Below are positions 56,054 to 64,000 of a stretch of 64,000 nucleotides of DNA, piece by piece; positions within the stretch are counted from its first letter, which is position 1, and each line of letters begins with the position of its first letter. Origin of the DNA: Paraburkholderia phenoliruptrix (GTDB taxonomy: Bacteria > Pseudomonadota > Gammaproteobacteria > Burkholderiales > Burkholderiaceae); NCBI RefSeq assembly GCF_019511605.1, contig NZ_JAEUAV010000007.1, forward strand, positions 62,001 through 126,000. The letters are read 5' to 3'. The translations under genes were made by a program, and so were the position numbers. The notes beneath the pieces are model-generated. The model ran no database searches. It was not told the DNA's origin and saw only the letters and a list, made by a program, of their open reading frames with translations.

Positions 56054-57802
56054 GTGTCGTTCACGCTGCATGGAATTCCCGTGTCACGCGGTATTGCCAT
56101 CGGGCGGGCTTATCTTATCGCCCCGGCTGCACTTGACGTAGACCACTATCTGATCGAACCCGCGCAAATCGAAGGCGAGGTCGAGCGCTTTCGCACGGCG
56201 CAGCAACGCGTTCATGAGGAACTCGACGCGTTGCGGGCAGACCTCGCCGCAGACGCGCCCAGCGAAATGGGCGCGTTTATCAACGTACATTCAATGATCC
56301 TGAACGATGCGATGCTCGTTCAGGAAACCATCGACCTGATCCGCACGCGTCGCTACAACGTCGAGTGGGCGCTCACGGAACAGCTGGAACGGCTGTCGCG
56401 CCATTTCGACGATATCGAAGACGAGTATCTGCGCGAACGCAAGGCCGACATCGAGCAAGTGGTGGAGCGCGTGCTGAAGGCGCTCGCGGGGGCGTCCGCA
56501 ACGCTCGTGGACGGCGTGCACGGCGCCTGTGACGAAATGATCGTGGTGGCTCACGACATCGCACCGGCCGACATGATGCAATTCAAGACGCAAACGTTCC
56601 AGGGCTTCGTCACGGATCTCGGCGGCCGTACTTCGCATACGGCTATTGTTGCGCGAAGCCTGGGCATTCCCGCCGCAGTCGGCGTGCAGCACGCGAGCGC
56701 GTTGATTCGCCAGGACGACCTGATCATTGTCGACGGCGATCATGGCATTGTGATTGTCGATCCCGCGCCGATTGTCCTCGAAGAGTATTCGTACCGGCAA
56801 AGCGAAAAGGCTCTCGAACAGCGCAAGTTGCAGCGCCTCAAGTTCTCGCCTACGCAAACGCTGTGCGGCACGCGCATCGAGTTGTGCGCGAATATCGAGT
56901 TGCCGGAAGACGCGCGCGCCGCGCTTGACGCCGGCGCAACCGGCGTCGGCCTGTTCCGCACGGAGTTCCTGTTCATGAATCACAAGGACCGGATGCCGGA
57001 AGAGGAGGAGCAGTTCGAAGCCTACCGGCGCGCGGTCGAGTTGATGAACGGCCTGCCCGTCACGATCCGCACGATCGACGTGGGCGCCGACAAGCCGCTC
57101 GATTCGATGAGCGGCGGCGACGGCTACGAGACAGCGCCGAACCCGGCGCTCGGGCTCAGGGCGATTCGCTGGAGCCTTTCCGAACCGCAGATGTTCCTCA
57201 CGCAACTGCGGGCGATTCTGCGCGCGTCCGCGTTCGGTTCAGTGAAGATTCTGGTGCCGATGCTCGCGCACGCGCAGGAAATCGACCAGACGCTCGACCT
57301 GATCCGCGAAGCGAAACGGCAACTGGACGACGCCGGGATTGCGTACAACCCGAACGTGCAGGTCGGCGCGATGATCGAGATTCCGGCGGCCGCGATTGCT
57401 TTGCCGCTGTTTCTGAAACGGCTCGATTTTCTGTCGATCGGCACGAACGATCTGATTCAGTACACGCTCGCTATCGACCGCGCGGACAATTCCGTCGCGC
57501 ATCTGTACGACCCGCTGCATCCGGCCGTGCTGCATCTGATCGCGTTCACGCTGCGCGAGGCGAAGCGCGCGGGCGTGCCCGTGTCCGTATGCGGCGAGAT
57601 GGCCGGCGATCCCGCGTTGACGCGCCTGTTGCTCGGCATGGGCCTCACCGAGTTTTCGATGCACCCGAGTCAGCTACTCGAGGTCAAACAGGAAGTGTTG
57701 CGCTCGCATCTGAAGACGCTGGAAAAGCCGGTGGCCGACGTGCTCGCATCGTTCGAGCCCGAAGAAGTGCAAGCGGCGCTCAAGCGTGTCGCGCAAGCCT
57801 GA
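56054..57802 (+). CDS. ptsI: Phosphoenolpyruvate--protein phosphotransferase (enzyme I)
   Basis: A 582-residue EI that passes phosphate from PEP to HPr. The N-terminal HPr-binding part is followed by the active-site His in GGRTSHTAIVAR (near residue 193). The PEP-binding barrel contains GVGLFRTEFLFM, DVGADKPL and the C-terminal SVCGEMAGDP with the catalytic Cys. The GTG at 56054 is chosen because GAGGAGG (56042-56048) sits at ideal spacing. Another GTG two codons upstream is inside that ribosome binding site. Confidence 0.96.
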   Translation: MSFTLHGIPVSRGIAIGRAYLIAPAALDVDHYLIEPAQIEGEVERFRTAQQRVHEELDALRADLAADAPSEMGAFINVHSMILNDAMLVQETIDLIRTRRYNVEWALTEQLERLSRHFDDIEDEYLRERKADIEQVVERVLKALAGASATLVDGVHGACDEMIVVAHDIAPADMMQFKTQTFQGFVTDLGGRTSHTAIVARSLGIPAAVGVQHASALIRQDDLIIVDGDHGIVIVDPAPIVLEEYSYRQSEKALEQRKLQRLKFSPTQTLCGTRIELCANIELPEDARAALDAGATGVGLFRTEFLFMNHKDRMPEEEEQFEAYRRAVELMNGLPVTIRTIDVGADKPLDSMSGGDGYETAPNPALGLRAIRWSLSEPQMFLTQLRAILRASAFGSVKILVPMLAHAQEIDQTLDLIREAKRQLDDAGIAYNPNVQVGAMIEIPAAAIALPLFLKRLDFLSIGTNDLIQYTLAIDRADNSVAHLYDPLHPAVLHLIAFTLREAKRAGVPVSVCGEMAGDPALTRLLLGMGLTEFSMHPSQLLEVKQEVLRSHLKTLEKPVADVLASFEPEEVQAALKRVAQA

Positions 57803-57824
57803 TTCCGATCGACCTGGCCGCTTG

Positions 57825-57860
57825 AACGACAAACGCCGCACTTGTGCGGCGTTTGTCGTT
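57825..57860. terminator. Bidirectional hairpin between convergent ptsI and moeB
   Basis: A perfect inverted repeat with 16-bp arms (AACGACAAACGCCGCA and complement) and a CTTG loop. The T tract is broken, but position and stability fit a shared terminator. Confidence 0.75.
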
Positions 57861-57870
57861 GGTGGCCCGG

Positions 57871-57914
57871 CGTTTGGTCGTTTGACTCGTTTGATTCGTT
57901 TGATTGGTTTGATC
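57871..57914. repeat. 9-bp tandem repeat near moeB 3' end
   Basis: About five copies of CGTTTGATT-like units (CGTTTGACT, CGTTTGATT twice, GGTTTGATC, plus a partial first copy) in the non-coding gap between ptsI and moeB. Confidence 0.75.
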
Positions 57915-57943
57915 CGTTCGGCCTTCCGGTCGCTTGCTTCTGA

Positions 57944-58702
57944 TCAGGCGCGGTGGCGTTCCTTGCAGACCGGGCAATCCGTCTGCCGGCTAATGCGCAT
58001 GGTGGTCCACTCCATTCGCAACGAATCGAGCATGGTCAGGCGGCCGCTGAGCGGCGTGCCGATCCTGCCGATGACCTTCAGGGCTTCGGCCGCCTGCATC
58101 GACCCGATAATGCCAACAGTGGGCGCGAATACGCCCATAGTCGAACACGCTACTTCCTCGAACGGCTGGTCTTCCGGAAACACGCATGCATAGCATGGCG
58201 ATGCTTCGTCGCGGAAATCAAACGTACTGATCTGGCCGTCGAAGCGCAAAGCCGCGCCTGACACGAGCGGCACGCCGTGCTTCACGCAGGCGCGATTGAT
58301 TGCGTGACGCGTCGCGAAATTGTCGGTGCAGTCGAGCACAACTGTCGCGCCGGGCACTTCGCGATCGAGCCATGCGTCGTCGACGCGTTCGGCTACTGCG
58401 TTCACGCTCACTTCGGGATTGATTTGTGCAAGCGTGTCGCGGCCCGACTCAACCTTCTTGCGTCCGACAGACGCGCTCACATGCAGGATCTGCCGTTGCA
58501 GATTGGTGAGGTCCACCGTATCGGCATCGACCAGCGTCAAGCGTCCGACTCCCGCCGCCGCCAGGTACATCGCTGCGGGCGAACCCAGTCCGCCTGCGCC
58601 GACGATGATGGCGTGCGCGTCGATAAAACGCTGCTGCGCCTCGATACCGATTTCGTCGACGAGAATGTGGCGGGAATAGCGAAGGAGTTGGTCGTCGTTC
58701 AT
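57944..58702 (-). CDS. moeB: MoeB/ThiF-family adenylyltransferase
   Basis: A 252-residue E1-like enzyme that adenylates the C-terminus of a ubiquitin-like sulfur carrier (MoaD or ThiS). The nucleotide-binding VGAGGLGSPAAMYLAAAGVG is at residues about 34-53, with DLTNLQRQILH following. DCTDNFATR carries the catalytic Asp. Zinc cysteines are CYAC (near 172-175) and CPVC at the C-terminus. MoeB and ThiF cannot be separated from sequence alone. It lacks a C-terminal rhodanese domain. Confidence 0.88.
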   Translation of the reverse strand: MNDDQLLRYSRHILVDEIGIEAQQRFIDAHAIIVGAGGLGSPAAMYLAAAGVGRLTLVDADTVDLTNLQRQILHVSASVGRKKVESGRDTLAQINPEVSVNAVAERVDDAWLDREVPGATVVLDCTDNFATRHAINRACVKHGVPLVSGAALRFDGQISTFDFRDEASPCYACVFPEDQPFEEVACSTMGVFAPTVGIIGSMQAAEALKVIGRIGTPLSGRLTMLDSLRMEWTTMRISRQTDCPVCKERHRA

Positions 58703-58770
58703 GGCGGGAGCCGGCGTGTCTTCGCGGTATTACACCGCGAAGACACGCGAGGTGGTACTGCTTGCGCTGC

Positions 58771-60345
58771 TTACTTGCTTTGCGTTGCGGGAGCGGAGGC
58801 TGGCGCCGTATTCGACGCGCCCGGCACCGGTTGCGTGGGCTTCACGGCAACCGGCGCGGACGCCGACGTGGCCGGCTTGTTCTGCGCGAGACGGCGCTCG
58901 GTGATCGACTTCGATTCCTGCACCGGCTTGCCTTCCAGTTTATTCAACGCTTGCGCCAGCATGAAGTCGTCGGCAGAACCGAATTCGACCGGCTTGCGTT
59001 CGCGGTCTTTCTGACGCTGCTCCGGCGTTTTTTTGTCGTTCTGCTCTTCGAGCTGACGCAACTGATCCATGCGATCCTGCTCGCGCTTCTCGGCTTCCTT
59101 CTTCTCGTTCGGATCTTGCGTGTTGGCAAGGTGATTCGAGTAGTCGACTTCGCGCGTGACGAGTGCGTCGTCCGGATCGCCTTCCGCGTACTGGTCCACC
59201 GCGATGTCAGGACGAATGCCCTTGTTCTGGATGGAGCGGCCGCTCGGCGTGTAGTAGTACGCCGTGGTCAGGCGCAGCGCGGTGTCGGCGGTCATGGGGC
59301 GCACCGTTTGCACGGAGCCTTTGCCGAACGTGGTCTTGCCGACGATCAGCGCACGGTGCTGATCCTGCAGCGCGCCCGCGACGATTTCCGATGCCGACGC
59401 CGAATAGGCGTTGGTGAGCACGACCATCGGCACGGTCTTGAAGATCGGCGCTTCGTCTTTCAGCGGGTCGGAGTCGAAAGATTGCAGACGGTAGTTGTCG
59501 TAAGTGTCGCGATAAACCTGCTTGGAGTCCGGAATCTGCCCGTTGGTGGAGACGACAACCGAATTGGGCGGCAGGAACGCGCCGGCCACGCCGACCGCGC
59601 TTTGCAGCAGACCGCCGCCGTTGTTGCGCAGGTCGAGCACGAGGCCCTTCAGATTGGGTTGCTGACGCGCGATCTCCTGCAGCTTCGCGGCGAGGTCAGG
59701 CGTGGTGCGTTCCTGGAAGCTCGTGATCCGCACGTAGGCGTAGCCCGGCGCAAGAATCTTCATCTTCACCGACTGCACCTTGATGACGGCGCGCGTGACG
59801 GTGAGCGGGAACGTGCGGTCGTCCGTCTTGCGGAAAATGGTGAGCGTGACCTTGGTGCCCGGCTCGCCACGCATCTGCTTGACGGCCTGGTCGAGCGTCA
59901 TGCCTCGCACGGGCTTGTCGTTGATGCGCGTAATCAGGTCGCCCGGACGGATGCCGGCGCGGAATGCAGGCGTGTCTTCGATCGGCGAGATCACCTTTAT
60001 CAGGCCGTCTTCGGACGAAATTTCAATGCCCAAGCCCGCAAAGCGGCCCTTGGTCTGCTCCTGCAGTTCTTCGTAATCCGTCTTGTCCAGGTAGGACGAA
60101 TGCGGATCGAGGCTCGACACCATGCCCTTGATGGCGGCGGTGAGGAGCTTTTTATCGTCGACGGGTTCGACGTACTCGTGCTTGATCTGCCCGAACACTT
60201 CGGCAAAGAGCCTGAGCTGGTCCAGCGGCAACGGCGTGGCCGCACTGGCGGGTTGCTGCGCCGAGGCCGAAAGTTGCAGGGTGGCAAATACACCGGTAGC
60301 AAGGCCCGCGGCGATCAGGCCGATATTTTTCAGGTTCTTTCGCAT
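58771..60345 (-). CDS. ctpA: C-terminal processing peptidase (S41 family)
   Basis: A 524-residue periplasmic or membrane-tethered carboxyl-terminal protease. The signal peptide or anchor (residues 1 to about 30, IGLIAAGLATGVFATLQLSASAQ) is followed by a PDZ domain (about 95-180, GLGIEISSEDGL, RAGIRPGDLI) and the S41 catalytic core, with Ser in NAYSASASEIVAGAL and Lys in GKTTFGKGSVQ. The C-terminus is a charged coiled coil (KKEAEKREQDRMDQLRQ-like) and a Pro/Ala tail. moeB follows on the same strand after 68 bases. Confidence 0.93.
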   Translation of the reverse strand: MRKNLKNIGLIAAGLATGVFATLQLSASAQQPASAATPLPLDQLRLFAEVFGQIKHEYVEPVDDKKLLTAAIKGMVSSLDPHSSYLDKTDYEELQEQTKGRFAGLGIEISSEDGLIKVISPIEDTPAFRAGIRPGDLITRINDKPVRGMTLDQAVKQMRGEPGTKVTLTIFRKTDDRTFPLTVTRAVIKVQSVKMKILAPGYAYVRITSFQERTTPDLAAKLQEIARQQPNLKGLVLDLRNNGGGLLQSAVGVAGAFLPPNSVVVSTNGQIPDSKQVYRDTYDNYRLQSFDSDPLKDEAPIFKTVPMVVLTNAYSASASEIVAGALQDQHRALIVGKTTFGKGSVQTVRPMTADTALRLTTAYYYTPSGRSIQNKGIRPDIAVDQYAEGDPDDALVTREVDYSNHLANTQDPNEKKEAEKREQDRMDQLRQLEEQNDKKTPEQRQKDRERKPVEFGSADDFMLAQALNKLEGKPVQESKSITERRLAQNKPATSASAPVAVKPTQPVPGASNTAPASAPATQSK

Positions 60346-60805
60346 AGAGTCTGTTGCGGTCGGAAGCGCGTGGCAGCGTCAAGAGATGGGGACGGACAAG
60401 TATAACTGCACACCCGCCAATCGAGGGCGGGGCGCAGGCAATCGTGGTTCGACAGCGCGGCGGCTGCCGGGTTCGGCGCAACGCGCGTGCGGCGGCGAAG
60501 TAATCTGCGGTAACGGCGCGCGGCGGGGAGAATGGCGCATTTCGGGGAAGCAGGCGGTGCCGACCGGTAGGTGTTGCCGGGCGGCGCTGCTCACGCGGCC
60601 GCAACCGCGTTTTCAACGGCGCGGTGAGCCGCGTTTCGAGCGTTGTCATCGAGCGCCTGTCCAACGCCGCCGTCGAGCGCGTGTGGACGTGTCCCGAAGG
60701 GGTCCCGAGGGGCGTTCAGAAACGCCGTCCCGCACGCGCCGCTACAGCCGCGAAGGCGCCCGAACCCGTGGCGCGCCAGCCGCGAACGCGAGGCGCCGGC
60801 CAGAA
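60346..60805. other. Intergenic region between gpmA and ctpA
   Basis: No gene supported in 460 bases on the minus-strand gene run. It contains an 11-base direct repeat (GTCCCGAAGGG then GTCCCGAGGGG, 60691-60712) and a small perfect dyad GGCGTT-CAGA-AACGCC (60711-60726). Confidence 0.4.
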
Positions 60806-61552
60806 TCAGCCCGCCTTGCCCTGCTTGGCGACAGCTGCCTGCGCCTTCGCAATGGCTTCCTGGTCGCCCAGATAGTAATGCTTGATGGGCTTCAGATCCT
60901 CGTCGAGTTCATAGACGAGCGGCACACCGTTAGGAATGTTCAGCCCGACGATGTCGGCGTCCGAAATGTTGTCCAGGTACTTCACCAGCGCGCGAATCGA
61001 GTTGCCGTGCGCGGCGATCACCACCTTGCGGCCCGACTTGATGGCCGGCGCGATGGACTCGTTCCACAGCGGCAGCACGCGCGCAACGGTGTCTTTCAGG
61101 CACTCGGTAAGCGGCAACTGTTCGCGCGGCACCTTGGCGTAGCGCGGGTCGTCGTAAGGCGCGCGCTCGTCGGTGGGCTCCAGCGCGGGCGGCGGCGTGT
61201 CGTAGCTGCGGCGCCAGACCAGCACCTGTTCGTCGCCGAACTTCGCCGCCGTTTCCGCCTTGTTCAGGCCCGACAGCGCGCCGTAATGGCGCTCGTTCAG
61301 ACGCCACGAATGGACGACGGGGATATACATCTGGTCCATCTGGTCCTGCACGTGCCACAGCGTGCGGATCGCGCGCCTGAGCACCGACGTGTACGCGATG
61401 TCGAACGTGTAGCCGGACTCCTTCAGCAGCACGCCCGCCTGCTGCGCTTCGCGATTGCCCTGCTCCGTGAGGTCGACGTCGACCCAGCCCGTGAAGCGGT
61501 TTTCCTTGTTCCACGTCGATTCGCCGTGGCGGATGAGAACGAGTTTGTACAT
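60806..61552 (-). CDS. gpmA: 2,3-bisphosphoglycerate-dependent phosphoglycerate mutase
   Basis: A 248-residue dPGM that interconverts 3- and 2-phosphoglycerate in glycolysis. The phospho-His motif is [12 protein letters not shown] (His near residue 9). [12 protein letters not shown] (near 87-98) and [14 protein letters not shown] with the second catalytic His (near 183) are the other family blocks. The length is normal. Divergent from the rhodanese gene about 137 bases away. Confidence 0.95.
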   Translation of the reverse strand: MYKLVLIRHGESTWNKENRFTGWVDVDLTEQGNREAQQAGVLLKESGYTFDIAYTSVLRRAIRTLWHVQDQMDQMYIPVVHSWRLNERHYGALSGLNKAETAAKFGDEQVLVWRRSYDTPPPALEPTDERAPYDDPRYAKVPREQLPLTECLKDTVARVLPLWNESIAPAIKSGRKVVIAAHGNSIRALVKYLDNISDADIVGLNIPNGVPLVYELDEDLKPIKHYYLGDQEAIAKAQAAVAKQGKAG

Positions 61553-61637
61553 AAGATTGCCGGTCGGTAGTGAGGAAGCGGTAAAGCGCTGCGAAGCGCC
61601 CGTCGGGGAGCGCCGCCATCGCGTCAGACGGTTATTT

Positions 61638-61643
61638 TATAAT
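61638..61643 (+). promoter_or_regulatory. Candidate -10 element of the rhodanese-grxC-secB run
   Basis: TATAAT about 46 bases upstream of the GTG at 61690. It overlaps the ATG at 61642, which argues against that ATG as start. Confidence 0.55.
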
Positions 61644-61689
61644 GGGCGGATTGCCCTTTCCGATTTCTCTCTTTTTCGGCGGATTTTCC

Positions 61690-62115
61690 GTGAAGTTTTT
61701 CACTGATTACACAAACCTTGTCCTGATCGCGATCGTCCTCATCTCCGGTGGATTGCTGCTGTGGCCGAGCATCAGCCGGCGCGGCCGCGGCGGCCTGTCG
61801 GCGGCCGAAGCCACGCAGCTGATCAACCGGCGCAACGCGGCCGTCATCGACCTGCGTCCGTCGGCCGACTTCGCCAAGGGGCATTTGCCCGCGGCGCGGC
61901 ACCTTGAATTCGCCGAGTTGCAAGCAAAGGTTGCGCAACTGGTGAAGAATAAGAACAACCCTGTGCTGCTGGTGTGCCAAACCGGCCAGCAGTCGAACAA
62001 GGCAGCGCGTATCGTGCAGGACGCGGGATATGCGGAAGTCCACGTTCTGGAAGGCGGCGTAGACGCCTGGCAGAAAGCCGGCATGCCGGTTGTGAAACAA
62101 GGAGTAGCCAAGTGA
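61690..62115 (+). CDS. Membrane-anchored rhodanese-like protein
   Basis: A 141-residue protein with an N-terminal membrane helix (about 9-26, LVLIAIVLISGGLLLW) and a rhodanese domain (about 40-135). The active-site loop has Cys in LLVCQTGQQSNKA (near residue 100). DLRPSADFAKGHLPAARH is the conserved opening. It may handle sulfane sulfur or act structurally. The start is GTG at 61690. The grxC start overlaps its stop. This rhodanese-grx-secB order is typical of betaproteobacteria. Confidence 0.9.
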   Translation: MKFFTDYTNLVLIAIVLISGGLLLWPSISRRGRGGLSAAEATQLINRRNAAVIDLRPSADFAKGHLPAARHLEFAELQAKVAQLVKNKNNPVLLVCQTGQQSNKAARIVQDAGYAEVHVLEGGVDAWQKAGMPVVKQGVAK

Positions 62116-62372
62116 ACAAAGTGATCATGTACAGCACGCAGGTGTGCCCGTATTGCCAGATGGCCGAACGTCTTTTAAAGTCGCGCGGCGTCGAGAATAT
62201 CGAAAAAGTACTGATCGACAAGGACCCGGCCCGTCGTGAGGAAATGATGACCAGGACCGGTCGTCGCACGGTGCCGCAGGTGTTCATCGGCGAGAAGCAT
62301 GTTGGCGGTTATGACGATCTGTCCGCGCTCGACCGCGCGGGCGGTCTGACGCCTCTGCTCGAAACCGCCTGA
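62112..62372 (+). CDS. grxC: Glutaredoxin 3
   Basis: An 86-residue glutaredoxin with the dithiol active site CPYC (residues 12-15), cis-Pro in TVPQVFIG and the glutathione-binding GGYDDL. It reduces protein disulfides with glutathione made by the nearby gshA/gshB products. The start is GTG overlapping the rhodanese TGA (GTGA), with AGGAG about 8 bases upstream. Confidence 0.95.
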   Translation: MNKVIMYSTQVCPYCQMAERLLKSRGVENIEKVLIDKDPARREEMMTRTGRRTVPQVFIGEKHVGGYDDLSALDRAGGLTPLLETA

Positions 62373-62525
62373 ACGCACGCGCCTTTGCGCGCGTGTACGG
62401 GCGGGTGAAACACAAGCCGGCGCAACGCCGCTCTTCAACAGGGCGGGCGGCGCGCCGCAACGATCCGGCGGCCACGGTAACGCGTGGGCTGCCGCTACGC
62501 ACATCTATCAGGGAACCACACAATC

Positions 62526-62996
62526 ATGTCCGACGAGAATAACCAGCCGTTCTTCAACATCCAGCGCATCTACTTAAAGGACATGTCGCTCGAGCAGCCC
62601 AATTCGCCGGCAATTTTCCTCGAGCAGGACATGCCGTCGGTCGAAGTGGAAGTCGACGTGAAGGCAGAGCGCCTCGCAGAAAGCGTGTTCGAGATCCTCG
62701 TGACCGGCACGGTGACGGCCAAGGTGTCGGACAAGGTTGCGTTCCTGATCGAAGCAAAACAGGCCGGCATTTTTGACATTCGTAACATTCCTGCTGAGCA
62801 GATAGATCCGCTCGTCGGCATTGCGTGCCCGACCATCCTGTTTCCGTACCTGCGCTCGAATATCGCAGACGCCATCACGCGCGCCGGCTTCCCGCCGATC
62901 CACCTCGCCGAGATCAACTTCCAGGCGCTCTACGAGCAACGCCTCGCGCAGATGAGCGGCCAGGACGGCGCGGCGCAAAACGGTGTCACGCATTAA
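62526..62996 (+). CDS. secB: Protein-export chaperone SecB
   Basis: A 156-residue SecB that keeps exported proteins unfolded and delivers them to Sec[19 protein letters not shown] (residues about 10-27) and PILFPYLR-like [24 protein letters not shown] (about 108-130) are family signatures. The C-terminal tail is short and polar. No ribosome binding site stronger than AGGGAAC. It follows grxC by about 150 bases and precedes gpsA. Confidence 0.96.
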   Translation: MSDENNQPFFNIQRIYLKDMSLEQPNSPAIFLEQDMPSVEVEVDVKAERLAESVFEILVTGTVTAKVSDKVAFLIEAKQAGIFDIRNIPAEQIDPLVGIACPTILFPYLRSNIADAITRAGFPPIHLAEINFQALYEQRLAQMSGQDGAAQNGVTH

Positions 62997-63017
62997 GTGT
63001 CCCAGGCAGTGCCGGCT

Positions 63018-64000
63018 ATGAAGGTTGCTGTTCTCGGAGCCGGCGCATGGGGCACGGCCCTCGCCGGCCATCTGGCCGTTCGGCATGACACGGTGTTGTG
63101 GGCTCGTGAGCCCGCGCTGGTTGCCGAGCTGTCCGCTTCGCACGAAAACGCCCGCTACCTGGCGGGCGTTGCTTTGCCGGCCACGCTTCGCTATGAAGCG
63201 GACCTGGGCGCGGCGCTAGACCACGCGCTCGCCGACGATGCGTTGTGCGTCGTCGCTACGCCGGTGGCCGGACTGCGCAGTCTCATCCAGTCCATGCGCG
63301 CCGCCGGCAAAGTGCCGGCGCATGTCGTGTGGCTTTGCAAAGGCTTCGAAGCGGACTCGCAGCTATTGCCGCATCAGGTGGTCGCGGCGGAACTGCCGCA
63401 GCACGGCAGCAATGGCGTGCTGTCGGGGCCGAGTTTTGCGCGCGAAGTGGGGCAGGGCTTGCCGGTTGCGTTGACTATCGCCAGTGCTTCGGCAGCCTGC
63501 CGCGAGCGCACGGTGGCCGCATTCCATCACGGCGCGATGCGCATCTACACAGGCGACGACGTGATCGGCGTGGAAGTGGGCGGCGCGGTAAAGAACGTGC
63601 TGGCCATTGCCACGGGTATTGCGGACGGCCTCGGTCTCGGGCTGAACGCCCGCGCCGCGTTGATTACGCGTGGCCTCGCTGAAATGTCGCGCCTTGGCGT
63701 AACGTTGGGCGGACGCGCGGAGACGTTCACGGGTTTGACCGGGCTCGGCGACCTGATTCTGACCGCGACGGGCGACCTGTCGCGCAATCGCACGGTTGGC
63801 TTGCAGCTTGCCGCAGGCCGTTCGCTCGCCGATATTCTAGGTGGTCTGGGGCACGTGGCCGAGGGCGTGCGTTGCGCGCAGGCGGTGCTGGCTATTGCGC
63901 GCGCACATTCGATCGAAATGCCGATCACCCAGGCCGTGTGTGCCGTGCTGTTCGACGGCGTGGCGCCTCGCGACGCCGTCAGCGCCCTGCTGCGGCGCGA
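63018..64000 (+). CDS. gpsA: Glycerol-3-phosphate dehydrogenase [NAD(P)+], incomplete at window end
   Basis: About 327 codons are visible; the 3' end is missing. GpsA reduces dihydroxyacetone phosphate to glycerol 3-phosphate for phospholipid synthesis. The Rossmann motif is [14 protein letters not shown] (residues 3-16). The catalytic Lys is in [17 protein letters not shown] (near 188-204), and [16 protein letters not shown] near 250 is the conserved C-domain segment. The start at MKVAVLG is preferred over upstream GTG codons because it begins directly at the first beta strand. Confidence 0.95.
   Translation, partial: MKVAVLGAGAWGTALAGHLAVRHDTVLWAREPALVAELSASHENARYLAGVALPATLRYEADLGAALDHALADDALCVVATPVAGLRSLIQSMRAAGKVPAHVVWLCKGFEADSQLLPHQVVAAELPQHGSNGVLSGPSFAREVGQGLPVALTIASASAACRERTVAAFHHGAMRIYTGDDVIGVEVGGAVKNVLAIATGIADGLGLGLNARAALITRGLAEMSRLGVTLGGRAETFTGLTGLGDLILTATGDLSRNRTVGLQLAAGRSLADILGGLGHVAEGVRCAQAVLAIARAHSIEMPITQAVCAVLFDGVAPRDAVSALLRR

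Noticed and set aside
58762..60405. 547-codon plus-strand open frame
   Set aside because: Antisense to ctpA, which has intact signal peptide, PDZ and catalytic motifs.

Overview
The window is GC-rich, densely packed chromosomal DNA that looks like a betaproteobacterium of the Burkholderia/Paraburkholderia group. This rests on gene content: small families typical of that group (DUF1840, DUF3567, DUF2917), a methionine synthase split into two genes, a PhaM-type polyhydroxyalkanoate granule protein, an incomplete PTS (EIIA-HPr-EI) downstream of gshA-gshB, and UbiK, SecB and LipA/LipB of betaproteobacterial type. I saw no phage, insertion sequence, CRISPR array, tRNA or rRNA. It reads as core genome with some metabolic accessory modules. 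The genus is an inference from family recognition, not from a search.

Layout. 1-6.7 kb: 5' part of argS, a DUF1840 protein, a small exported protein, the split metH pair and a DUF3567 protein. 6.8-16.0 kb: an alpha/beta hydrolase, a DUF3108 protein, an IclR regulator divergent from a fumarylacetoacetate-hydrolase-family enzyme, an orphan amino-acid-type binding protein, an enoyl-CoA hydratase, phaM and a ferritin-like di-iron protein. 16.2-24 kb: rfaE2, then on the minus strand birA-coaX with a small membrane protein, divergent from an Mla-like lipid transporter (permease, ATPase, MCE protein, lipoprotein) and a VanZ protein. 24-31.2 kb: a 2Fe-2S ferredoxin, a hydrolase, the D-alanine genes dacC-like and dat-like, DUF493, a LysR regulator with a repeat-coded tail, DUF2917, then lipB-lipA.

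31.4-40.2 kb: a HAD phosphatase, a Na/Pi cotransporter, and a DeoR/GlpR-like regulator divergent from a glycerophosphodiesterase gene followed by a complete ABC importer. A 21-bp perfect palindrome lies between them. 40.2-45.3 kb: dctA with the sensor kinase DctB and the NtrC-type regulator DctD. Upstream of dctA are TTCCGG repeats, an IHF-like site, a canonical sigma-54 -24/-12 element and a nine-codon ORF with a strong ribosome binding site. 45.4-52 kb: a TlpA-like thioredoxin, a lipoprotein, a comM homologue, ubiK, and glnK-amtB with its own sigma-54 promoter and an NtrC-like site. 52.2-57.8 kb: gshA, gshB, EIIA(Man), ptsH, ptsI. 57.9-64 kb: minus-strand moeB, ctpA and gpmA, then a plus-strand rhodanese-grxC-secB-gpsA run that leaves the window.

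The most interesting signals are the regulatory architecture of dctA (including the possible leader peptide MSDFPSWYF), the glnK-amtB promoter region, the palindrome at the glycerophosphodiester module, and low-complexity or tandem-repeat insertions in otherwise conserved proteins (CoaX, ComM, a LysR regulator, an ABC binding protein). I found no convincing wholly new multi-gene system.
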